A stretch of DNA of 64,000 bases, taken from Hymenobacter mellowenesis (GTDB lineage Bacteria; Bacteroidota; Bacteroidia; Cytophagales; Hymenobacteraceae). A model generated the notes under the pieces. That model saw only the letters and a list, made by a program, of their open reading frames with translations. It did no database searches and was not told where the DNA came from. Both the position numbers and the translations under genes were made by a program. Shown piece by piece: positions 24,466 to 33,204 of the stretch; position 1 is the first letter of the stretch, and every line of letters begins with the position of its first letter. The stretch spans positions 124,001-188,000 of the forward strand of contig NZ_JAUQSX010000011.1 of assembly GCF_030581005.1 (NCBI RefSeq), read 5' to 3'.

Positions 24466-27400
24466 ATGAAGCAATTCAACTCAATCTTCTTGGCCACGCT
24501 CGGCTTAGGACTGCTTGCGGGCGGTTCGGCCTACGCCCAAACCGGCATAGGCACGGGCAGCATTGCGCCGCGCACCATGCTCGACGTGAACGGGGCCGTC
24601 TCGGTTTCCGAAACCACGGCCGCCGTGAGCGGCAACGCCGCTACCGTGCCCACGGGCTTCAGCCTGGTGCGCCTTACTGGCACGGCCACGGCTGCCGTGG
24701 CACTCACGGCCGCTACCACGCCGGCCGCCGTAGCGGGCCAGCTGATGGCCATCTACAACACGACTACCTTCCCGGCCACGTTCGCGGGGCAAACCATTGC
24801 GGCGGGTACCAACAGCCTGTTCATGTACTCGAACAGCGGCTGGCGCGCTACCGGCGACGGCGGCAACAACTTCACGGCCAACAATGGCCTGACCAAAAGT
24901 GGCAGCAACGTGGCACTGGGCGGCACGCTGGGCGGAGCTACCGACGTGGCCACCGCTGGCAATAACCTAACGTTCAGCGGCACGGGTAACGTGGGCATTG
25001 GCACCACCGCGCCCGCCGCCAAGCTGGATGTGAACGGCACGGCCCGCGTGGCCGGAGCCACCACCCTGGGCACCGGCGTTGCGGCCAACACCTCGGGCCT
25101 GAGACTGGCCCAGATGACCAATGCCACGGGCTACGCGGCCGACGGGGCCCGCGACCTGGGCCTGGATGCCAGCGGCAACGTGGTGAACGTTCCGCCGGTG
25201 AACCAGCGGGGCTACTCGGCCGCACCCACCGTGCCGACGGACTGGGGCTTCTACACGGCGGCTAATGGGTCCTACAGTGCGGCGGTTTCTTTGTCGTCGG
25301 GCAGCGGGCGCATCAACGAAGTGGGCACCTTTATTAGCGATGCCTCCTTCACCTACAACGTGCAGACGGCGAACACCGATATGAACGGGGTTCTGGCGAT
25401 GAACAGAGGCAAAGCGGCGTCCTTCGTCTCGGATGGCACCAACTGGCACATGCTCTTCACCCCCAACAGCCTGGCTTACTATGCGGGTATGGTGGGGATT
25501 GGCACGAACGCCACCGCCCCGGCCGCTACGCTGGACGTGAACGGCACGGCCCGCATTGCCACCCTGGCCGCCGGCGCTGCGACCGACCAGCTGGTGACCT
25601 ACAACGCCACCACCGGCCTGCTCAACCAGCGCACGGCCGCCTCGATTGCCGCCGATGGCGGGGCCGTGACCACGGCCAACAACGGACTGACCAAAACCGG
25701 TAACAACGTGGCTTTGGGCGGCCCTCTGACGGGAGCTACCGAAATTGCCACGGCGGGCAACAACCTGACGGTAACCGGTACGGGCAACGTGGGCATCGGC
25801 ACCAACGCGCCAACCACCAAGCTGGATGTGAACGGCAACGGCCTGTTTCGCAACGGCGGGGTGAGCAATGCCACCACGGGCAACGAGCAGTTGCTCTTCG
25901 GCTATGCCGGGACCAACAACTACCAGCACGCCATCCGCTCGCGCCACAACAACGGCGCGCAGGTGGGCAACTCGCTGGACTTCTACCTGTGGAACCAGGG
26001 CACCGATGCCGTTACGGCGGCGGGCACCCGGCAGGCGATGACGCTGGATGGCAACGGCCGGGTTGGCTTCGGCACAGCTTCGCCCGTTGGCAAGATGCAC
26101 ATTGTCACCGATGCCTCGGCGGGTGGGGTCGAGGACGATACCTACGTCGACTCGTACGGCACGCCGGGCATTGGCTACTTCACGCGGGCCGCACGGGGCA
26201 CGGCGGCCAGCCCCACCAACTTGGCCAATGGCGACCTGCTAGCGATAAATGCTAATCAGGGCCGAGTGAATGGCAGCTTCGCCACCCTATCATCTTTAAG
26301 CTCCTACTACCTGGGCGATGGAACCACGGCGCTGTCGGACTTCCGCATCAGCACCAGCAATGCCGAGCGGGTGCGCATCAGCGCGTCCGGCAACGTAGGC
26401 ATCGGCAACACGACCCCGTTTGCGCCCTTGCAGTTCAGCACTTCTTTAGCCAACCGCAAGCTGGTGCTTTGGGATAACTACAACTCGGCGACCGTTACCA
26501 ACGACAATCAGTTCTACGGATTTGGTGTTCAGCAAAATACACTACGCTACCAGACTGACCTGCCAACTTCTGACCACGTTTTCTATTCCGGTATTAACGC
26601 CACCTCTTCCAAAGAGCTGATGCGCGTAACCGGCGACGGGCTGGTGGGCATCGGCGTCAGCGCGCCGGCCGCTACGCTGGACGTGAACGGCACGGCCCGC
26701 ATTGCCACCCTGGCCGCCGGCGCTGCGACCGACCAACTGGTGACCTACAACGCCACCACCGGCCTGCTCAACCAGCGCACGGCCGCCTCGATTGCCGCCG
26801 ATGGCGGGGCCGTGACCACGGCCGGCAACGGCCTGACCAAAAGCACCAATAATGTGGTGCTGGGCGGCGCGCTTACGCAAGCCACCACCGTCAACGCCAG
26901 CAATTTCCCGCTGTCCGTAACGGGGCTCAACAATACCTCGACCACCTTCGGCACGGGCGGCGGCCTGGTGATGGGCGCCACGCTGGCTGCTACGGGCAGC
27001 ACGGGGGTGCAGCGGGTGGAGTTTGCCTCGCAGGGCGACCCCAACGCGGCCATCGGCCACACTACGCAAAACCAGGAGGTGAACGACCTATACCTCTACT
27101 CGGGCGATAACCTCGATGCCACGAACGGCCCGGACCGCATCCGCCTGGTGGCACCGAGCATCATGTTCCAGAGCATCAACGCCAACGGCGGCGTGAATAC
27201 CCTGGCCAATGCCGAGAGCAACACGAATACCACGACCAACATGTTTATCGGTGCCAATGGCAATGTGGGCATCGGCACGAGCACGCCAGGGTACAAAATC
27301 CATACCGTTACGCCGAATGGAAGTGGCGGTACCGAGGATGACTATACCTATGACTCATATTCAGGAACAGGTACCGCTGCCAGCGGCATCTACTACCGCC

Positions 27401-28182
27401 ACGCCCGCGGCACGCAGGGTGCACCGACCAATCTATCTAGCGGTGACCTCATTTACACTCAAGTGGGCATGGGTTACATTAACGGTGGGTTTGCCCAGAC
27501 GACGTTCTTTGACTCCTACTACACGGGCTCAGGCACTACCAACTCCAGCTTCATGCGCTTTGGTACCTCGAACACCGAGCAAATGCGCCTCGACCAAAAC
27601 GGCAACCTGGGCATCGGCACCACCGCCCCCAATACCACGCTTAGCATCACCCCGAGCACTTTAGAACCTAAAATCACCCTCTGGGATGGTGGTACGGCCG
27701 GCGCTACCACGCATTTTGGCTTCGGCATCAGCGGTAGCCAGCTCAACTACGATGTAATGAACGGGGCTAGCCACGTATTCTACGTGAACAGCAAGAACGG
27801 CAGCGGCTCAGAAGTGTTGCGCGCTAACGCCACGAGCGTAAGAACGACGGTGCCACTCGATGTCAACAACACCTTCAGCATGGGTGCTACCGGCTCCACC
27901 CTGAACGCCATCATCCGTGCTACGGCTGTGGCTCCAGCCGCTGCCATTTCGGTAGCGGCTTCGGGCACGACCACGGCCACGGCCAGCTTCAACGTGGCTA
28001 ACACGGTCGTAGCTGGTAGCATCGTCAATGTATCGCCTACGGCGGCGCTGCCCGCCGGCGTGTCGATTGCTTACGCCCGCGTTTCGGCCGCTAACACGGT
28101 CACTGTTAGCTTCGTGAACGCCAGTGCCACAGCCCAAACCATCCCAGTTAGCACTACTTTCAATATCATCGTAACGCAATAA
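24466..28182 (+). CDS. Large secreted fibre-like repeat protein
   Basis: 1238 residues from ATG 24466, which starts a signal peptide (MKQFNSIFLATLGLGLLAGG, cut after YAQ). The mature protein is built of repeated units with the pattern N-V-G-I-G-T-x-x-P-x-x-K/T-L-D-V-N-G, typical of Bacteroidota fibre/adhesin-like surface proteins. A 159-bp segment at 25519-25677 recurs at 26665-26823 with one mismatch, and a second, more diverged repeat carries DSYGTPGIGYFTRAARGT. The end (about 1150-1238) is a beta-rich domain of Ala, Thr and Val with no S74 peptidase core. Thr, Asn and Ala content is very high. It is flanked by a fibronectin-like gene and an OmpH-like chaperone, so surface assembly is likely. 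Confidence 0.75.
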   Translation: MKQFNSIFLATLGLGLLAGGSAYAQTGIGTGSIAPRTMLDVNGAVSVSETTAAVSGNAATVPTGFSLVRLTGTATAAVALTAATTPAAVAGQLMAIYNTTTFPATFAGQTIAAGTNSLFMYSNSGWRATGDGGNNFTANNGLTKSGSNVALGGTLGGATDVATAGNNLTFSGTGNVGIGTTAPAAKLDVNGTARVAGATTLGTGVAANTSGLRLAQMTNATGYAADGARDLGLDASGNVVNVPPVNQRGYSAAPTVPTDWGFYTAANGSYSAAVSLSSGSGRINEVGTFISDASFTYNVQTANTDMNGVLAMNRGKAASFVSDGTNWHMLFTPNSLAYYAGMVGIGTNATAPAATLDVNGTARIATLAAGAATDQLVTYNATTGLLNQRTAASIAADGGAVTTANNGLTKTGNNVALGGPLTGATEIATAGNNLTVTGTGNVGIGTNAPTTKLDVNGNGLFRNGGVSNATTGNEQLLFGYAGTNNYQHAIRSRHNNGAQVGNSLDFYLWNQGTDAVTAAGTRQAMTLDGNGRVGFGTASPVGKMHIVTDASAGGVEDDTYVDSYGTPGIGYFTRAARGTAASPTNLANGDLLAINANQGRVNGSFATLSSLSSYYLGDGTTALSDFRISTSNAERVRISASGNVGIGNTTPFAPLQFSTSLANRKLVLWDNYNSATVTNDNQFYGFGVQQNTLRYQTDLPTSDHVFYSGINATSSKELMRVTGDGLVGIGVSAPAATLDVNGTARIATLAAGAATDQLVTYNATTGLLNQRTAASIAADGGAVTTAGNGLTKSTNNVVLGGALTQATTVNASNFPLSVTGLNNTSTTFGTGGGLVMGATLAATGSTGVQRVEFASQGDPNAAIGHTTQNQEVNDLYLYSGDNLDATNGPDRIRLVAPSIMFQSINANGGVNTLANAESNTNTTTNMFIGANGNVGIGTSTPGYKIHTVTPNGSGGTEDDYTYDSYSGTGTAASGIYYRHARGTQGAPTNLSSGDLIYTQVGMGYINGGFAQTTFFDSYYTGSGTTNSSFMRFGTSNTEQMRLDQNGNLGIGTTAPNTTLSITPSTLEPKITLWDGGTAGATTHFGFGISGSQLNYDVMNGASHVFYVNSKNGSGSEVLRANATSVRTTVPLDVNNTFSMGATGSTLNAIIRATAVAPAAAISVAASGTTTATASFNVANTVVAGSIVNVSPTAALPAGVSIAYARVSAANTVTVSFVNASATAQTIPVSTTFNIIVTQ
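25519..25677 (+). repeat. Intragenic 159-bp direct repeat, copy 1
   Basis: Near-identical to 26665-26823 (1146 bases, or 382 codons, apart). Both encode the same stretch, including DVNGTARIATLAAGAATDQL. In-frame spacing means recombination between copies would shorten the protein cleanly. Confidence 0.85.
26665..26823 (+). repeat. Intragenic 159-bp direct repeat, copy 2
   Basis: Second copy of the segment at 25519-25677, with one visible difference (CCAACTG in place of CCAGCTG). Confidence 0.85.
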
Positions 28183-28248
28183 GCAGCCGGGCAGGCAGCC
28201 GGGCTTCCCAGTTGCCTGCCCTTGCTTCGGCTCCTCGTTTAAGTCGAT

Positions 28249-28770
28249 ATGAACAAGTTTTTCCTGAGCTTCGCCGCCGCTACGCTCCTGCTCGGTACCG
28301 CCGCCCACGCCCAAACTGCTACCCCGGCCAAAATCGGCCACCTCTCAGGCCAGGCGCTACTTGCCGCCCTGCCCGAAACCAGCGTGGCCGAGGCCGAGCT
28401 CACGGCCTTCACCAAAACCTGGCAAAGCCAGTACGACGACCTCAACGCCCGCTACACCAAGCTGGTGAAGGACTACCAGCTAAACGCCAAAACCCTGGCC
28501 GACACTGCCAAAGCCAACCGCAATGCCCGCGCCGAAGCCCTGCAGCAGCAGATTCAGGTCATCCAGCAGCAGGCCCAGCAGGCCATTGACAAGAAGCGCC
28601 AGTCCCTGTACCAGCCCATCAACCAAAAGGCCCAGCAGGCCGTCGAAGCCGTGGCCATGGCCAAAGGCTACGACTACGTGGTGGACGACCAGACCGGCCA
28701 GTTTCTCTACATCCGCAAGGCCACCAACGACCTGCTCCCGGCCACCAAAGCCCGGCTGGGCCTGAAGTAG
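28249..28770 (+). CDS. OmpH/Skp-family periplasmic chaperone
   Basis: 173 residues: signal peptide (MNKFFLSFAAATLLLGTAAH, cut after HAQ), a short beta strand (KIGHLSGQALLAALPE) that matches the conserved OmpH start, a long Gln/Ala/Lys-rich helical coiled coil (about 50-130), and a C-terminal strand (YDYVVDDQTGQFLYIRK). Skp proteins form trimers that hold outer-membrane or secreted proteins in the periplasm. Its place between two genes for large secreted proteins suggests a dedicated chaperone for them. Confidence 0.85.
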   Translation: MNKFFLSFAAATLLLGTAAHAQTATPAKIGHLSGQALLAALPETSVAEAELTAFTKTWQSQYDDLNARYTKLVKDYQLNAKTLADTAKANRNARAEALQQQIQVIQQQAQQAIDKKRQSLYQPINQKAQQAVEAVAMAKGYDYVVDDQTGQFLYIRKATNDLLPATKARLGLK

Positions 28771-28825
28771 CCGGCCCGCACTGCCGAAGCCCGAGAGTGC
28801 ATCCCTCCATTTTAAATTCTTACCC

Positions 28826-30325
28826 ATGTCATTACGCTACTTCACCACTTTTCCCCGCTGGCCCTGGGCCGTGGGTGGCCTGCTGAGTTTGCTGGGGCTG
28901 GCCACGAGCAGCCAGGCCCAAACCACCACGCTCTATAACGCCGCCGGCAATTCTCTGTACCAGAACGGCGACATCTACAACACCGGCACCGTGCAGAACG
29001 CCGGCACCTACGTGCCTGCCACGGGCACGCTGCTGGTGGTGGGCGGCAACTTTCTCAATTCCGGCACCATCAGCGCCAGCCCCGCCGCCGCCACCGTCAA
29101 GCTGCTCGAAAGCGTGGCCACCACCGACCACACCCTCACGCTGGGCGGCCAGGCCCTGCCCAACCTCGTGCTGGACGTGCCGGCCGGCACCACCATGGGC
29201 AGCAACGGGGCCATCAGCGGCACCTTGTCGCTGCTCAATGGCCACCTGCTCACCTCGCCCGCTACCACCACCGACTACGTCCTCACCCTGGGCGCGGCGG
29301 CCACGCTGGTGGGCGAAACCGATGCCCACTACGTGAAAGGCCGCGTGGCCCAGGCCCGCAACTTGAGCGGCAGCTCGGCCGTGGATTTCGGCAACATGGG
29401 CTTCACCCTGAACCCCGGCGGCAACAGCTTTCCCCTCACCGTGGAGCGCCGCGCCGGCCTCACCCGCGCCGGCGTCAGCTTCGGCGTGAACCCGCTGGTG
29501 ACCACCAACCAGGGCATCGACCGGGTGTGGGCGCTGAGCAGTACCACCCCCACCGCCAGCGCCGCCACCATGACGCTGTCCTGGCTTTCGGCCGACGACC
29601 ACGGCCTCACCTTCTCGGGCGCCAATGCCCAGGTGTGGCGCTCCGACAACGGCGGCAGTACCTGGGTGAAGCAGGGCGCGGTGCAAAACGGCACCAGCCG
29701 CACGGTATCGGTCGACATTACCAGCCTCAATGCCCTCTACACCGTGAGCACCACGGCCGCGCCGCTGCCCGTGGAGCTGCTGCTGTTCACCGCCATCAAA
29801 AAGGCCGGGGACGGCCTGCTGAGTTGGAAAACGGCCTCGGAGAAGAACAGCGCCTACTTTGAAGTGCAGGCCAGTGCCGACGGCCGCACCTGGCAGAAGC
29901 TGGGCCAGGTAACGGCCGCGGGCAACAGCAGCACCCAGCAAAGCTACCAGTATCTTGACCGCACCATTGCCCGCTACGGCGTCCCCGTGGTGTACTACCG
30001 CCTGCGGCAGGTCGACCTCGACGGCACGGCCCAATTCTCCCCCCTCGTCACGCTCAACCCCGATGCGCTGGCCTGGCAGGTGACGGCTTACCCCAACCCC
30101 TACGAAACGGACCTGACGGCCCAGCTCCTAACCAGCGAAGCCGGTCCCGTGACCCTCACCGTGCTCGATGCCGCCGGCCGCGTGGTGCTACGGCGCGAAC
30201 AGGCCGCCACCCCCGGCCGCCAGATTGTAGCGCTTGACGAAGCCCGGACCTTAGCCACCGGCACCTACACGCTGCTCGTGCGTCAGAACGCCCATACCGG
30301 TACCGTGCGCATTGTGCGCAGGTAG
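28826..30325 (+). CDS. Secreted T9SS-sorted surface protein
   Basis: 499 residues. A signal peptide (cut after SQAQ) is followed by a beta-rich repeat region (GDIYNTGTVQNAGTY, NFLNSGTI), a fibronectin-like module at about 310-410 (ELLLFTAIKKAGDGLLSWKT, VVYYRLRQVDLDG), and a T9SS type A sorting domain in the last 80 residues (TAYPNPYETDLTAQL, then TGTYTLLVRQ and a basic end). It lies 55 bases after the Skp-like gene and is the last gene before a 31-bp hairpin. Function otherwise unknown; probably cell-surface architecture or adhesion. Confidence 0.85.
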   Translation: MSLRYFTTFPRWPWAVGGLLSLLGLATSSQAQTTTLYNAAGNSLYQNGDIYNTGTVQNAGTYVPATGTLLVVGGNFLNSGTISASPAAATVKLLESVATTDHTLTLGGQALPNLVLDVPAGTTMGSNGAISGTLSLLNGHLLTSPATTTDYVLTLGAAATLVGETDAHYVKGRVAQARNLSGSSAVDFGNMGFTLNPGGNSFPLTVERRAGLTRAGVSFGVNPLVTTNQGIDRVWALSSTTPTASAATMTLSWLSADDHGLTFSGANAQVWRSDNGGSTWVKQGAVQNGTSRTVSVDITSLNALYTVSTTAAPLPVELLLFTAIKKAGDGLLSWKTASEKNSAYFEVQASADGRTWQKLGQVTAAGNSSTQQSYQYLDRTIARYGVPVVYYRLRQVDLDGTAQFSPLVTLNPDALAWQVTAYPNPYETDLTAQLLTSEAGPVTLTVLDAAGRVVLRREQAATPGRQIVALDEARTLATGTYTLLVRQNAHTGTVRIVRR

Positions 30326-30343
30326 CGCCCGTTCGCGCCATCC

Positions 30344-30412
30344 ACTATTTCTGTTTGCCTTCCTAGCAGGCTCTACCCGCGAGAGCCTGCTAGGAAGGCA
30401 AACAGAAATAGT
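30344..30412 (+). terminator. Perfect 31-bp hairpin closing the secretion operon
   Basis: Arms 30344-30374 and 30382-30412 are perfectly complementary around an ACCCGCG loop. It starts 19 bases after the stop of the T9SS gene. The stem is longer than a usual intrinsic terminator and has only a weak T tract, so it may also protect mRNA 3' ends. Confidence 0.7.
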
Positions 30413-30554
30413 TGTTTAGCAGGAGTTCTGGTTCCGCCATTCCATCGTGGATTATGCGAGGCTTTACGCTGCTAAACAGGCAGTTGCTGAAATGTATTCG
30501 AGGTTAAGTTAACTGACTAATCGTCCCCCGCAACCCATTTCCCATACCCAAGCC

Positions 30555-31322
30555 ATGCCCAGTTTATTAGCTTCCCCTGCTGCTGAAGTTGCGCCCCTGC
30601 GCTGCGTCATCATCGACGATGACCCGGCCGCCATCCAAATCATTGCGCGGTGCGTGGCCCGCACGCCCACGCTGCAACTGGACGGCACCTTCACCGACGG
30701 GCACGAGGCCTTGGCATTTCTGCGCAATCAGCTCGTGGAGGTCCTTTTTCTGGACGTAGAAATGCCTCTGCTCTCCGGGCTCGACTTGCTGCAGTTGCTC
30801 TTGTTCCAACTCCCGGCGCAGCCGTATACCGTGCTTATTACCAGCAGCCCGCGGCACGCCGTCCAAGCGTTTGACTATGCTGTGGTCGACTACCTACTCA
30901 AGCCGGTTACTTTTGCCCGCTTCACGCAAGCGGTGCGCAAAGTGGAGGCGTTAGCCACTACGCCCAAAGCGACCCAAGCACTGCTTGCCAACGAGTTGGA
31001 TTCCGAAACCCAGACGTTTATGTTCGTCAAAAACGGTGCTCAGTTGGTACGGGTGGATTATGCCGATATTGGCTACCTGGAAGCCAGTCACGGTTACGTT
31101 ACCATCGCAACTAACCAGCAAAAATTGTCGATTCCCGGGACTTTACAAGCTTTGCGACAACGACTGCCCGTGGCCGGGTTTCTATTAGTTCACCGCTCCT
31201 TTGTGGTTAATGTAAGCCATATCGAATCGGTAATGGAGAAGGAATTGGTTGTATTAGGCAGACGTTTGCCCGTCAGCATGGCCTTGCGCAAGCAACTGCT
31301 GGCTCAACTCAATCTTCTGTAA
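30555..31322 (+). CDS. LytTR response regulator, LytR/AlgR type
   Basis: 255 residues. The receiver (about 15-130) has Asp67 (LFLDVEMPLLSGLDLL) and Lys116 (YAVVDYLLKPVTFARF), the ordering typical of the AlgR/LytR group. The LytTR domain (IGYLEASHGYVTIAT, LVHRSFVVNVSHIESV) ends at the C-terminus. No kinase is next to it; the 23912-30325 operon lies just upstream in the same direction, separated by the 31-bp hairpin. Confidence 0.9.
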   Translation: MPSLLASPAAEVAPLRCVIIDDDPAAIQIIARCVARTPTLQLDGTFTDGHEALAFLRNQLVEVLFLDVEMPLLSGLDLLQLLLFQLPAQPYTVLITSSPRHAVQAFDYAVVDYLLKPVTFARFTQAVRKVEALATTPKATQALLANELDSETQTFMFVKNGAQLVRVDYADIGYLEASHGYVTIATNQQKLSIPGTLQALRQRLPVAGFLLVHRSFVVNVSHIESVMEKELVVLGRRLPVSMALRKQLLAQLNLL

Positions 31323-31520
31323 TCCCTTAATTAAGTATAATGAGCCAGACTGCAAGCAGCACGGATTATCTGTTGTATGCCAAGCAGTTGCCCTGATACT
31401 TGTTGCTGGCTACTGCATATGTGGGATTTGCCGTTTCCTGAACGCTCCTAGGCCTGACCGCTGCTGCTGGGTGGTTTCTCGACAGCAGGTAGCAGGAAAA
31501 GCACCGCTTTCCACGATACT

Positions 31521-31874
31521 TCAGGGAAGCGTCTGCTGGTGCTGGGCCGCCAGTTGTCGCTCAATAACGGCGAAGGGCAGGCCCGTTAGCGCCAGGTAGG
31601 CGGCGTGAAAGCGATGCACATCGAAGCCGGGCTGCCGCCCCATACGCGCCCGCAACTCCTCCAGCCGGACGGCTCCCACCTTGTAATTCAGGCATTGCCC
31701 TGGCCATTGCGTCACATGCCGAATTTCGCGCTCGGCAATAGCCTGCTGGCCGGGCACGTTAGCCTGCCAGTAAACAAGCGCCTGCGCGGCGCTCCAGCCC
31801 CGCGCGTGAATGCTCACATCAAGCACTACCCGTGCCGAGCACACCAGGTCCCACTCCCAACGCCCTAGCTCATC
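31521..31874 (-). pseudogene. C-terminal fragment of a DUF885 (peptidase-like) protein
   Basis: The frame gives about 117 residues with the DUF885 C-terminal pattern: RVVLDVSIHARGWSAAQAL, VTQWPGQCLNYKVGAVRLEE and FHAAYLALTGLPFAVIERQL. A TGA precedes it at 31875-31877, and full-length members have over 500 residues, so this is a remnant. It lies 122 bases from a degenerate IS3 element, which may have caused the truncation. Confidence 0.75.
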
Positions 31875-31996
31875 AAGCGGTGTGGATTAGGCCCCGAGCG
31901 CCTAATCCAGATGTAAGCTTCCCAATAAAATGGACCATTCACTATTAGAGGAAAGTCTTTGCTAGGCCCAACAAGGCACGCCATATGGAGTCTAGT

Positions 31997-32775
31997 TGAG
32001 GTGGTCTAAGTTGGGCGGACAGAAGATGAGGTGGTTTATTTAAGGCGCACAGAAGCAGGACGTATTTTTCCTGAGTCATGACCGCAAAAAAGAGCAAGGC
32101 CATGCCGGATGAGCGGCGCATTACGACGAGTCGTTCAAGGCTAACGGCCTGCGCGCCCAGCAGCCCCGCTCGTTTGTGCCCCGCACCATGGATTCCGACC
32201 TGAGCGTGCGGGCGGCTCCGAACCGCTTGCTGGGCCGACAGGCCCCCACGGCCCCGAACCAGGTCTGGGTGGGTGACATCACGTATTTGCCCAAACAGGA
32301 AGGGGCTGGCTCTACTTAGCCACTTGGCTGGACCACTGCTCGCGCAAAGTCGTGGGCTGGGACGTGCCGAATCCATGCCCGAAGATTTGGTCAGCGAAGC
32401 CTTGCGCCAGGTATTGGCCGTACGCAAGTCAGCAGGTGGGCTGGTAGTTAATTCCGACCAAGGCAGCCAATACGCGGCCACCAGTTTTAAGGCCTTGCTG
32501 GCCCGCCACGAGGCCGTGCAACGCATGAGCCGTCGGGGCAATTGCTATCCATGATAACGCCTACGCCGAATTGTTTTGGAGTCGACTTAAAATGGAACTG
32601 CTCGACGGCGGCAGTTTCCGCAACCCAGCGGATGCACGCTCGGAAATCAGCCACTATCTCGCAAATTACAACGCCGAACGACGGCATTCGGTGCTCGGCT
32701 ACTTCGCCCCAAACCACTTCGAAACTCACTTTCAAACCACGTCTCAACTCTGTGCAGCTTATTTAGACCACCTCA
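31997..32775 (+). mobile_element. Degenerate IS3-family element
   Basis: A 13-bp terminal repeat TGAGGTGGTCTAA (31997-32009) is matched in inverted form at 32763-32775. Inside is a broken transposase. The element is only about 780 bases, whereas complete IS3 members are usually 1.2-1.5 kb, so the left part including orfA is missing. A second left-end-like sequence (TGAGGTGGTTTATTTA) lies 30 bases inside, at 32027-32042. Confidence 0.7.
32130..32760 (+). pseudogene. IS3-family orfB transposase, multiply frameshifted
   Basis: The integrase-core motifs occur in three successive frames: first Asp in QVWVGDITYLPK, second Asp in GLVVNSDQGSQYAATSF, and Glu in DNAYAELFWSRLKMELL, followed by NYNAERRHSVLGY. 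The frame breaks near 32310 (a base missing in the WLYLATWLD region) and near 32550. The N-terminal helix-turn-helix part is missing. It cannot make an active transposase. Confidence 0.8.
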
Positions 32776-33204
32776 CTGCTATTTTGCTGCACAAGCTCTG
32801 GGAGAGCCTAATGGTCCCGGAAGGTACACCTTGCTGGGCCGTTAGTAAAAATGTCCAAGGTATTGCATAAATATTTGAAATATAAGCTGTTAAATAAATA
32901 TATTCAGAAATCATTGTATTATTGATACTGGGTTTCTGAGCCTACCTACTTGAGTGCTCGCTGGAATTAGCACGCACAAGCGAACTGCAGGTAGGCTTCT
33001 GGGTTTCGACCCTCTGCTCGATGGTCAGTGGATGCAACTTTTGCAATAAACTTCTCTAGATAATCGCTGCTCACTAGCTAGCAAGCTTTGCGCTTCGTGT
33101 ACTCCCTGTGCACCTCACCGCTGACATTGGACCGCTCGTCAAATATTCCACCTTTAGCTCTGCCGGCGGGGGTAAGTTGCTTGATTCACCAAGCGTTTCA
33201 AGCG
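32776..33204. other. AT-rich intergenic stretch before the coupling-protein gene
   Basis: 429 bases. 32865-32930 is strongly AT-rich. A 9-bp inverted pair (AGCCTACCT at 32939-32947, AGGTAGGCT near 32989) flanks a GC-richer centre. The promoter of the coupling-protein gene probably lies at about 33050-33100. No gene is supported. Confidence 0.4.

Noticed and set aside
24967..26100. 377-codon open frame on the minus strand
   Set aside because: Opposite the large fibre-like gene, repeats follow that gene's repeats; no family pattern.
28832..30034. 400-codon open frame on the minus strand
   Set aside because: It lies wholly opposite the T9SS-sorted protein gene; its His/Gly/Arg-rich composition is typical of the shadow of a high-GC gene.
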